From NCBI GenBank assembly GCA_011682565.1, contig JAACEJ010000316.1:1-5129 (forward strand): a DNA stretch of 5,129 bases, written 5' to 3'. A program made the translations under genes and the position numbers. How positions within the stretch are numbered: the stretch's first letter is position 1; every line of letters starts with the position of its first letter. This document shows positions 1-5,129 of the stretch, piece by piece. Under the pieces are notes generated by a model, which did no database searches, was not told where the DNA came from, and saw nothing but the letters and a program-made list of their open reading frames with translations. Source of the stretch: Actinomycetota bacterium (GTDB taxonomy: Bacteria > Zhuqueibacterota > Zhuqueibacteria > Residuimicrobiales > Krinioviventaceae).

Positions 1-61
1 TTGTTATTTATTTGTGATTTAGAATTTGTTGTTTGGGTTTTTCTAAATTTCGTTTTAGAAA
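1..61. repeat. AT-rich low-complexity intergenic DNA with a small hairpin
   Basis: No gene is visible here. The first ~35 bases consist of loosely repeated T-rich units of about 10-11 bases (TTGTTATTTA, TTTGTGATTTA, GAATTTGTTG). They are followed by a perfect 8-bp inverted repeat, TTTCTAAA at 40-47 and TTTAGAAA at 54-61, with a 6-base loop. I have the impression that similar degenerate TTTGTGATTT/GAATTT strings are common between genes in some environmental bacteria, but cannot verify this here. The hairpin is too AT-rich to call a terminator. Confidence 0.35.
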
Positions 62-74
62 TTTAAGTAATAAT

Positions 75-106
75 AAAAAAAGGCGGTTTTTAAAAAAAAC
101 CGCCTT
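75..106 (-). terminator. Rho-independent terminator after hppA
   Basis: A perfect 12-bp stem pairs 80-91 with 95-106 around a 3-base loop. The core is AAGGCGG/CCGCCTT, extended by A-T pairs. Read on the minus strand, the stem runs into a run of seven T residues (the complement of 75-81) and further T-rich sequence, the classical intrinsic terminator layout. It lies about 75 bases past the hppA stop codon. The plus-strand side also has a short T-rich tail (CTTTATT), so it may work weakly in both directions and serve a gene to the left of the window. Confidence 0.88.
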
Positions 107-181
107 CTTTATTATGCTAAAAAATTCTCTCGTTTCCGGTTCCCCGGATTTCAGTTTTCCGCGTCCCCCCTTGCGGCGACT

Positions 182-2371
182 TTAAAGCAGCGAGTACAGA
201 ACCGTCAATCCCGCCATAACAATAGAAACCATACTCATCAATTTTATCAAAATATTTAAACTTGGGCCGGCTGTATCTTTAAACGGATCACCCACGGTAT
301 CACCGATAACGGCAGCCTTGTGGGCTGTCGATCCTTTACCGCCCATAACACCGCTTTCAATATATTTCTTTGCATTATCCCAGGCACCGCCGGAATTCGC
401 CATGAAAATGGCCAGCACAAATCCAGTAGACAAGGCCCCGACTAACAGACCCATAACCCCGGCAACGCCGAATAAAAGCCCCATGACGATGGGCGCAATG
501 ATTGCAAGAAAAGAAGGCAGCATCATTTCGTGCTGTGCGCCACGCGTGGAAATTTCCACACAACTGGCATAATCGGGATCAGCCTTGCCTTCCAGAATAC
601 CTTTTATTTCGCGGAACTGGCGTCTCACTTCATCTACCATCTTTGAAGCAGCACGCCCCACAGCGGTCATGGTTAGTCCACAAAACATGAAGGCCATCAT
701 CGAACCGATGAACATGCCCATTAAAACTTTGGGGTTCATGAGGTTAACGTGATAGTATTCCATAAAATTGTTCAAGGTTGCATGGGATGTCGGAACAGAG
801 CCGCCGGCCAGTTGCAGCGTCGTGTGCCCTATTCTGATCAAGCCGACTTTGATTTCTTCAATATAAGAAGCCAAAAGTGCCAAACCGGTAAGCGCAGCCG
901 AACCAATAGCAAATCCTTTGCCTGTCGCAGCGGTTGTATTTCCCAGCGAATCCAGAGCATCGGTACGGCGTCGCACTTCTTCTCCCAAGCCGCTCATTTC
1001 CGCATTTCCACCGGCGTTATCGGCAATCGGGCCATAGGCGTCCGTTGCCAGCGTAATACCCAGCGTTGAAAGCATGCCGACAGCAGCGATACCGATTCCG
1101 TAAAGTCCCATGCTGATATTTTGTAAATTCCACCCGGCGGCAAACATAAAGGCGAGGATCGTACCGAGCACGATGGTCAAAACAGGAATTGCCGTGGACA
1201 ACATCCCGGTTCCCAAACCGGAGATAATCACCGTTGCAGGTCCTGTTTTAGCACTCTCCGCGATGCTACGCGTGGGTTTATAAGCCTCGGAAGTATAATA
1301 CTCTGTTGATTTGCCGATAACAATTCCCGTAACCAGCCCGGAAACAATGGACAACCAGATGCCCCACGGATTCGGTAATCCCAACCAAAGAAGAGCTCCG
1401 AGGGAAAATATCACAATCAGAATAGAACTTAAATTAATGCCCCGGCCAAGCGCCCTCAGAAGCTCTTTTTGTGTCGCGTCTTCTTTGGTACGAACGGCAA
1501 AGATTCCGATGATAGACAGAATTGTTCCTGTTGCAGCAATCAGCATCGGAGCCAAGACACCTTTTAACTGGATTGCAGGTCCCTGGCTGAGAAAAGCTGC
1601 CGCGCCCAAGGCCGCTGTTGCGAGAATCGAACCGGCATAGGATTCGTACAAATCGGCACCCATGCCGGCAACATCACCAACATTGTCGCCCACGTTATCG
1701 GCAATTGTTGCCGGGTTACGCGGATCATCCTCAGGAATACCGGCTTCCACTTTGCCGACAAGATCAGCGCCAACATCTGCAGCTTTTGTAAAAATGCCTC
1801 CGCCAACACGTGCAAACAGTGCCTGTGTTGAGGCGCCCATACCGAATGTCAGCATGGTCGTGGTAATGATGACCATCTTGTGCGTAATGTCGGCTTCTTT
1901 TATGAAAAAATGAAGAACCAAAAACCATATCGAAATATCCAGCAAAGCCAGGCCCACAACAACAAGTCCCATCACCGCACCACTGCGGAATGCGACTCGC
2001 AAACCATTGTTCAACGATTTTCGCGCTGCATTGGTGGTACGAGCAGAAGCATAAGTGGCGGTTTTCATACCAAAAAATCCGGCCAAACCGGAAAAAAAGC
2101 CACCCGTTAAAAAAGCAAAGGGAACCCAGCCATTTTGTACTTTGAAAATGGCCATTATTGTAAAAAGAATAGTGAGACCGATAAATACCAAGCCAACAAC
2201 TTTATACTGCTGCTTGAGATATGCCATTGCTCCTTTACGAACATGGCCGGCAATTTTTATCATTTTTTCGTTTCCCTCACTCTCGCGCATTATCTGTTTA
2301 AAAAATACATAGGCAAAAATGAGTGCGAGTATCGAGGCAAACGGTATAATCCAAAACAAATAATTAAACAT
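182..2371 (-). CDS. hppA: Membrane-bound ion-translocating pyrophosphatase (K+-dependent type)
   Basis: This integral inner-membrane pump hydrolyses cytoplasmic pyrophosphate to phosphate and exports H+ and/or Na+. At 729 residues it has the usual family length and many hydrophobic segments, the first at about residues 5-24. Visible family signatures are DVGADLVGKVE (199-209), the Asp-rich stretch DDPRNPATIADNVGDNVGD (215-233), DAYGPIADNAGGNAEM (444-459) and GDTVGDPFKDTAGPSLNILIK (690-710), which together supply the Mg-PPi ligands and the ion gate. GNTTAATGKG (477-486) has Ala481 where K+-independent enzymes carry Lys, so K+ activation is expected. In GADLYESY the gate glutamate (Glu243) sits three residues after Asp240, the arrangement of Na+ pumps such as that of Thermotoga maritima rather than of plant H+ pumps. 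Na+ transport is therefore plausible but unproven. GGAG lies 7 bases before the ATG. It is 60 bp downstream of the unknown gene at 2432-3211, with no terminator seen between, so cotranscription is possible. Confidence 0.98.
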   Translation of the reverse strand: MFNYLFWIIPFASILALIFAYVFFKQIMRESEGNEKMIKIAGHVRKGAMAYLKQQYKVVGLVFIGLTILFTIMAIFKVQNGWVPFAFLTGGFFSGLAGFFGMKTATYASARTTNAARKSLNNGLRVAFRSGAVMGLVVVGLALLDISIWFLVLHFFIKEADITHKMVIITTTMLTFGMGASTQALFARVGGGIFTKAADVGADLVGKVEAGIPEDDPRNPATIADNVGDNVGDVAGMGADLYESYAGSILATAALGAAAFLSQGPAIQLKGVLAPMLIAATGTILSIIGIFAVRTKEDATQKELLRALGRGINLSSILIVIFSLGALLWLGLPNPWGIWLSIVSGLVTGIVIGKSTEYYTSEAYKPTRSIAESAKTGPATVIISGLGTGMLSTAIPVLTIVLGTILAFMFAAGWNLQNISMGLYGIGIAAVGMLSTLGITLATDAYGPIADNAGGNAEMSGLGEEVRRRTDALDSLGNTTAATGKGFAIGSAALTGLALLASYIEEIKVGLIRIGHTTLQLAGGSVPTSHATLNNFMEYYHVNLMNPKVLMGMFIGSMMAFMFCGLTMTAVGRAASKMVDEVRRQFREIKGILEGKADPDYASCVEISTRGAQHEMMLPSFLAIIAPIVMGLLFGVAGVMGLLVGALSTGFVLAIFMANSGGAWDNAKKYIESGVMGGKGSTAHKAAVIGDTVGDPFKDTAGPSLNILIKLMSMVSIVMAGLTVLYSLL

Positions 2372-2431
2372 TTTTCATCTCCAATTGCGTCTTGATCTTC
2401 TTCAAAAACTTTCTGTTAGCGAGTCAGCTGC

Positions 2432-3211
2432 TCAAAATCCAAATCCCTGGGTAAGCGCAGAACGCCACCAGGCATAATGCTTGCCTTCAAGTTCCTTTAA
2501 CGATGGAAAAGGATAGAAGAAAAATTCTTTTTGACTACCGACAAAAAAGCCGTTTTTTACTGTTCTATACAAAATATCGCGGAACATATAACGAATCACC
2601 GTTTTTGTCGGTTTTTCAGGATGTTCCTGCAGGCCGACAAGACAATCGCGCAAATGATCAATATTAGGATAAGGTAAATTATCTGTCGTCGCCTTGATCG
2701 GGTCAGTCGCCAGACCATTCAGTTGCAATTCCGTAAAAACAAGCTTTGGCACTGAAACGGGCTGCGCCGTATCCGTCACATAGTGACAAAAATCAAGGGG
2801 ATTGAGATTACTGGCGATTCGAGGCGAGACAGGAGTTATTTCCTGATAAAGATGCAGTTCCCTGTCCTGCTCGGGTTGATACTCCTGTTTTTCTATGCTC
2901 AAAACACGTCCGTCGTCGGTGACGAGATAAAGATTCTTCAAAGCGCTCAATGGCAAGTGCTCCAGGACGCGGTAGATTGAAAGGTAAACTGAACGCTTTG
3001 GCTGCCCGTCCGGGTGGGGAACACAGCGCTTTTCGATATCTTGCAATGGGAAATAATCACTTTTGAAATCAGGGTCGATTTCAAAAAAAATCGCCTGACC
3101 TCGTGTTCTTTTTTTTGTGCCGACTGCATAATAATTCCCAAATTCTTCAGGCGGCAGCATTGAAGCAACGAGAGATTCAGGTAAAAGCGAAAGGTATAAA
3201 TATGTTTTCAT
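2432..3211 (-). CDS. Conserved-looking hypothetical protein, soluble, 259 aa
   Basis: I do not recognise this family and assign no function. The protein is 259 residues long with no signal peptide or membrane segment, so it is probably cytoplasmic. The N-terminal part looks the most constrained: LPPEEFGNYYAVGTKKRTRG (19-38) followed by QAIFFEID. A middle region, YLSIYRVLEHLPLSALKNLYLVTDDGR (76-102), alternates hydrophobic and polar residues like an alpha/beta core. The C-terminus is aromatic-rich (FFFYPFPSLKELEGKHYAWW, 230-249). The start is well supported: the purine-rich sequence AGGAGAGGG at 3227-3219 precedes the ATG with 7-11 bases of spacing. No overlapping frame offers a better candidate. 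It probably begins a transcript that continues into hppA. Its upstream gap, shared with the divergent sulfatase remnant, carries a perfect palindrome that may regulate it. A link to pyrophosphate metabolism would be guesswork from position alone. Confidence 0.85.
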   Translation of the reverse strand: MKTYLYLSLLPESLVASMLPPEEFGNYYAVGTKKRTRGQAIFFEIDPDFKSDYFPLQDIEKRCVPHPDGQPKRSVYLSIYRVLEHLPLSALKNLYLVTDDGRVLSIEKQEYQPEQDRELHLYQEITPVSPRIASNLNPLDFCHYVTDTAQPVSVPKLVFTELQLNGLATDPIKATTDNLPYPNIDHLRDCLVGLQEHPEKPTKTVIRYMFRDILYRTVKNGFFVGSQKEFFFYPFPSLKELEGKHYAWWRSALTQGFGF

Positions 3212-3257
3212 AAGACTGCCCTCTCCTCTCTACAGGCTTTAAATGAAAGAATATATC

Positions 3258-3269
3258 TGAACCGGTTCA
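3258..3269. promoter_or_regulatory. Perfect 12-bp palindrome, LacI-family-like operator candidate
   Basis: TGAACCGGTTCA is a perfect inverted repeat in the 95-bp gap between the divergent unknown gene (starts 3211) and sulfatase remnant (starts 3307). Even-length palindromes with a central CG, such as AACCGGTT cores, are typical of LacI/GalR-family operators, and many sugar and sulfated-glycan catabolic genes are controlled this way. It sits just upstream of the sigma70-like -35 hexamer at 3276 and about 47 bases before the ATG of the unknown gene. It could therefore have served either gene. No regulator gene is in the window; assignment to LacI is inferred from shape only. Confidence 0.5.
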
Positions 3270-3275
3270 TTTTTT

Positions 3276-3304
3276 TTGAGCGCAAATATACCATAAATTA
3301 TAAT
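3276..3304 (+). promoter_or_regulatory. Sigma70-like promoter candidate facing the sulfatase remnant
   Basis: TTGAGC at 3276-3281 and TATAAT at 3299-3304 are separated by exactly 17 bases, a near-consensus sigma70 promoter on the plus strand. The predicted transcription start (about 3311) falls after the ATG at 3307, so a transcript from here would lack that start codon. Either the match is fortuitous in AT-rich DNA, or the leader and first codons of the old sulfatase gene have been deleted. Confidence 0.4.
3283..3290 (-). promoter_or_regulatory. Weak -7 element candidate for the unknown gene
   Basis: On the minus strand this reads TATATTTG, matching the TAnnTTTG -7 element known from Bacteroidetes promoters. 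No matching TTTG -33 element is seen at the right distance. If used, transcription would begin near 3276 and the palindrome at 3258-3269 would lie just downstream of the start, a repressing position. Support is weak, and the clear Shine-Dalgarno sequences in this window argue against a Bacteroidetes-style genome. Confidence 0.15.
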
Positions 3305-3515
3305 GAATGTCAATAAAGAAGTCTGCCGGAGTCCTGGGAATAGCAGGAGTTACCTCAATCGCACAAATTGCCGGCTGCACATCTTCCACTCGGTCTGCAA
3401 AACCGAATATTATTATCATGATTGCAGATGACGCCGGCTGGCGTGACATCGGTTATCATGGATCGGAAATCAAAACACCCTGTTTGGACAAATTTAGCAA
3501 AGAGGGCGTTGAACT

Positions 3516-3592
3516 GAATCATTCATTCCCACGCAGGAGCGTGGGAACGAGTAGAACGAGAAGAGACGGCCAAGTCTTTTGGGGAATCATTC
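3516..3592. repeat. 9-bp direct repeats bracketing the palindrome segment
   Basis: GAATCATTC occurs at 3516-3524 and again at 3584-3592, flanking a 59-base segment (3525-3583) that begins with the GC-rich palindrome. The left copy lies at the end of sulfatase homology and the right copy contains the SDH stop codon. This could be a target duplication, a deletion junction with microhomology, or chance; the unit is itself a near-palindrome (GAAT-C-ATTC). Confidence 0.45.
3526..3547. repeat. REP-like GC-rich palindrome
   Basis: TTCCCACGC (3526-3534) and GCGTGGGAA (3539-3547) form a perfect 9-bp stem with loop AGGA, followed by CGAG. It closely resembles the dispersed GTTCCCACGC...GCGTGGGAACGAG palindrome that I recall from many environmental genomes, of the kind moved by REP-associated Y1 transposases. 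The outermost G-C pair is lost here because 3525 is A. GAACGAG, overlapping its end (3545-3551), recurs at 3554-3560. It lies between the convergent sulfatase remnant and SDH and could stabilise the 3' end of SDH mRNA. With no T tract on either side it is not a standard terminator. Confidence 0.65.
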
Positions 3593-4915
3593 GACAGGCG
3601 TTATCTTTTCTTTAAACCTGACCCCTGTTTTTCCCAGTTCATTCAGAACCGGTTGATAGATTTCCGGTATGACCGGAATGTGCACCCCGGAAATGTTGAT
3701 GACCCGGTCCAGAATCAATTTCGATGCAATTGCAGCGGGCAGGCTGACAGTGCGTGCCATGGAAGAATCGCCGTTTGCAATGCCATAATCGACAAGCAGA
3801 GACGTGATGTTTTCTTTTTTCCCGTTGGGAAAATCGACAATAAAATCATGTTGCATGACGACCATATCACGTTCGCCTTTTTTGTAGGCCATTTTTTCGA
3901 GCATGCGCGCAGTGAGCACATCGAGCAAGGTAGGCGGCTCAGCCATGACCTTGTCGTTGCTGAACAATCCCAGCCATTCCAGACGCTGCATGATGGCGGA
4001 ATCCATTGAGATATTTAAAAATGCCGCTGTTTTTTCTTGCAAAGCGTCATCATTTTCGGCATTGACAAGCGATGCTGTCACGTCAGCATACGTCTTTCCC
4101 ACGAGTCCCGGGTTCACATCTTCATTAAGAAAACCGAGTTCTACGATTTTTTCAAGCGTTTCGCACCACCCCGGATACCGAAGCGTACCCCTGAAAAGTG
4201 TCTCGATGTTTTTTAAGCCGTATAAATCCTTGTACAAAATCGAGTCGCGGTTCGGGTAAACTTCAAGTTCTCCCAGGCCATCGATAACTTTGGGCCAATG
4301 GTTTTTAAATAATTCTTTTCCGGGAATTTTAATTTCCTTGCCGTTTCGTAAAAATTGTGCTGCATTACGTCCGGCCATCAACACGCCGCGGGGACTCCAG
4401 GAAAATTTATAGCCAAAAGGATTGTCGTTTGCATCCGATGCCGGCAAGCCTCCGGTGCAGGATTCAAATGAAATGACCCGGCCGCCTCTTTTTTCAATAT
4501 CGTGAATAATTTTCATGGCGGATATATGATCGACACCGGGGTCCAGGCCGATCTCGTTCAATAGCAGGATGCCCCTCGCCCGGGCACGAGCATCCAACGC
4601 CCGCATGGCATCGCTCACATAAGAAGTTGTAACAAGGTGGCTTCTATATTTCAAACATAATTCTGCAACCCGGGCATGAAAAGTGTGCGGCAACAAACTT
4701 ATAGTGAGATCAGCATTGGCCATCACTTTTTCCAGTTTGGCGGTGTCATTGACGTCTAAATAAAGTGTCTTTCCCCGGGGATGACCATCCACAAGCACAT
4801 TCGCTCTGTCAATGTTCAGACTTGTGACTAAAAGTTGAATGCCCTGCCGGGCCAACAGGTAGCGTATTAATGGTTTTGCGACCAGACCCGCACCAAGGAG
4901 TAAAACATTTTGCAT
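3587..4915 (-). CDS. Saccharopine dehydrogenase (glutamate-forming, AASS C-terminal type)
   Basis: This predicted cytoplasmic enzyme oxidises saccharopine with NAD(P)+ to 2-aminoadipate 6-semialdehyde and glutamate, the second step of lysine breakdown by the saccharopine route. The 442-residue protein is full length. It opens with a Rossmann dinucleotide-binding loop, NVLLLGAGLVAKPL (3-16). Blocks closely matching the SDH half of animal and plant LKR/SDH follow: ISLLPHTFH (72-80), TTSYVSDAM (96-104), EIGLDPGVDH (121-130), GGLPASDANDNPFGYKFSWS (155-174), YPNRDS (220-225) and RGTLRYPGW (242-250). The C-terminal LPAAIASKLILD...VHIPVIPEIY segment returns to the Rossmann domain. The ATG overlaps the TGA of the upstream LKR gene as TGATG, which fixes the start and implies translational coupling. 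AAAGGA lies 12 bases before it. Biosynthetic (reverse) use is possible in principle, but pairing with an AASS-type LKR favours catabolism. The stop codon lies within a 9-bp repeat shared with the sulfatase scar, although the protein end looks normal. Confidence 0.93.
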   Translation of the reverse strand: MQNVLLLGAGLVAKPLIRYLLARQGIQLLVTSLNIDRANVLVDGHPRGKTLYLDVNDTAKLEKVMANADLTISLLPHTFHARVAELCLKYRSHLVTTSYVSDAMRALDARARARGILLLNEIGLDPGVDHISAMKIIHDIEKRGGRVISFESCTGGLPASDANDNPFGYKFSWSPRGVLMAGRNAAQFLRNGKEIKIPGKELFKNHWPKVIDGLGELEVYPNRDSILYKDLYGLKNIETLFRGTLRYPGWCETLEKIVELGFLNEDVNPGLVGKTYADVTASLVNAENDDALQEKTAAFLNISMDSAIMQRLEWLGLFSNDKVMAEPPTLLDVLTARMLEKMAYKKGERDMVVMQHDFIVDFPNGKKENITSLLVDYGIANGDSSMARTVSLPAAIASKLILDRVINISGVHIPVIPEIYQPVLNELGKTGVRFKEKITPVE

Positions 4916-5129
4916 CAGATTTTCGTTTCCTTTGCACGATCGAGATATTCGCTTAAATAACGATAGGTGGGCGTTAGTTGTCCTTTATAAAGAATAACCG
5001 CGCGCTTGATTTCCGGGGGAAAATTGCAATTCTCAAAATCCTGATGCAAGTCTGCATTCACTATGCCGGGAATAAATGGCCACAACGCCTCACTGAATGC
5101 AGCAGAGGCGTCGCGCGGCAATTCAGCAG
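4915..5129 (-). CDS. Lysine-ketoglutarate reductase (AASS N-terminal type), C-terminal fragment
   Basis: Only the last ~71 residues are in the window; the frame stays open to the right edge, so the gene is cut by the window rather than broken. The visible tail reads ELPRDASAAFSEALWPFIPG, then NCNFPPEIKRAVILYKGQLT and TYRYLSEYLDRAKE. This resembles the end of the LKR domain of AASS, where a LPRE-A---F---L-P motif precedes an F-P-IK-AVI--GLT segment just before the linker to SDH. The full enzyme, related to alanine dehydrogenase, would condense lysine and 2-oxoglutarate with NADPH to give saccharopine. The assignment relies partly on the adjacent SDH gene, whose ATG overlaps this TGA by one base. 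The apparent TTG at 5121-5119 is an internal Leu codon of the LPRD motif, not a start. Confidence 0.8.
   Translation of the reverse strand, partial: AELPRDASAAFSEALWPFIPGIVNADLHQDFENCNFPPEIKRAVILYKGQLTPTYRYLSEYLDRAKETKI

Larger units (their letters stand above)
3307..3615 (+). pseudogene. Sulfatase N-terminal remnant, cut before the catalytic cysteine
   Basis: Residues 1-24 form a signal sequence ending in the lipobox IAGC (Cys24). Then KPNIIIMIADDAGWRDIGYHG (32-52) matches the start of the type I sulfatase fold, with metal-binding Asp41-Asp42. EIKTPCLDKFSKEGVEL (54-70) matches the next conserved block. The family should continue into a Tyr-x5-Cys-x-Pro-Ser/Thr-Arg region, whose Cys becomes formylglycine, and then several hundred more residues. 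Instead homology ends near residue 74, where a palindrome begins at 3526. The remaining codons (Arg-rich, to a TAA at 3613) are read-through, and the last 29 bases overlap the 3' end of SDH. The 5' end is also suspicious: no Shine-Dalgarno sequence, a stop codon directly before the ATG, and IKKSAGVLGIAG resembling the part of a Tat signal that normally follows RRxF, here absent. It cannot encode an active sulfatase. Homology effectively covers 3307-3528. Confidence 0.85.

Noticed and set aside
135..148. TCCGG-TTCC-CCGGA inverted repeat between hppA and its terminator
   Set aside because: It has only a 5-bp stem with a 4-base loop and no T tract; too short to call given the strong terminator nearby.
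318..2395. Several plus-strand and secondary minus-strand open frames of 60-110 codons inside the pyrophosphatase gene
   Set aside because: They lie wholly or largely within a full-length, strongly conserved gene, and their translations have the Pro/Ser/Arg-rich look of antisense shadows. None has a recognisable motif.
3526..3547. Palindrome as the intrinsic terminator of saccharopine dehydrogenase
   Set aside because: The stem is strong, but no T tract follows on the minus strand (it reads into TGAATGATTC), so it better fits a dispersed repeat; a role in mRNA 3' protection remains possible.
3653..4259. Plus-strand open frames of 118 codons opposite saccharopine dehydrogenase
   Set aside because: The minus-strand frame shows clear enzyme motifs throughout; the plus-strand translations show no family signature and are antisense shadows.
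5119..5121. TTG as a start codon for a 68-residue small protein
   Set aside because: The frame stays open through the edge and the residues before it (Ala-Glu) continue an LKR-like ELPRD motif, so this is an internal Leu codon of a truncated view.
1..5129. CRISPR array, tRNA or rRNA gene, integron or defence system
   Set aside because: No regularly spaced repeats, cloverleaf or rRNA-like stretches, recombinase genes or defence domains are visible. The complete genes are a pump, a metabolic enzyme and one unknown soluble protein.

Overview
The window comes from a bacterium with Shine-Dalgarno-led genes and mixed base composition (AT-rich gaps, moderate-GC genes). Four protein genes lie on the minus strand and a broken gene lies on the plus strand between them. 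The lineage cannot be fixed from this sequence. A membrane pyrophosphatase of the K+-dependent, sodium-type pattern, a bacterial saccharopine pathway, a lipoprotein-like sulfatase remnant and a dispersed GTTCCCACGC-type palindrome together suggest an uncultured Gram-negative from sediment or water (Desulfobacterota or an FCB-group phylum). That is an impression, not a measured result.

Layout from the right edge, in the direction of minus-strand transcription. At 5129-4915 is the C-terminal end of a lysine-ketoglutarate reductase (LKR). Its TGA shares one base with the ATG of a complete saccharopine dehydrogenase (SDH, 4915-3587). These are the two halves of the bifunctional eukaryotic enzyme AASS, encoded here as coupled separate genes. 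Together they would convert lysine plus 2-oxoglutarate to saccharopine, then to aminoadipate semialdehyde plus glutamate.

The stretch 3212-3586 is a scar-like region. A plus-strand reading frame encodes the first ~74 residues of a sulfatase (lipobox and metal-binding Asp pair present). It stops being sulfatase-like just before the catalytic cysteine motif, exactly where a GC-rich palindrome begins. A 9-bp direct repeat brackets the palindrome segment. Upstream of the remnant is a perfect 12-bp palindrome resembling a LacI-family operator, plus a good sigma70-like promoter.

At 3211-2432 is a complete 259-residue soluble protein of unknown function, followed 60 bp later by hppA (2371-182), a full-length ion-pumping membrane pyrophosphatase. 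A strong intrinsic terminator at 106-75 ends this unit. The first ~60 bases are AT-rich, low-complexity intergenic DNA. No RNA genes, CRISPR arrays or complete mobile elements were seen. I do not see a convincing new multi-gene system; the most interesting parts are the sulfatase remnant with its palindromes, the split LKR/SDH pair and the unknown gene next to hppA.
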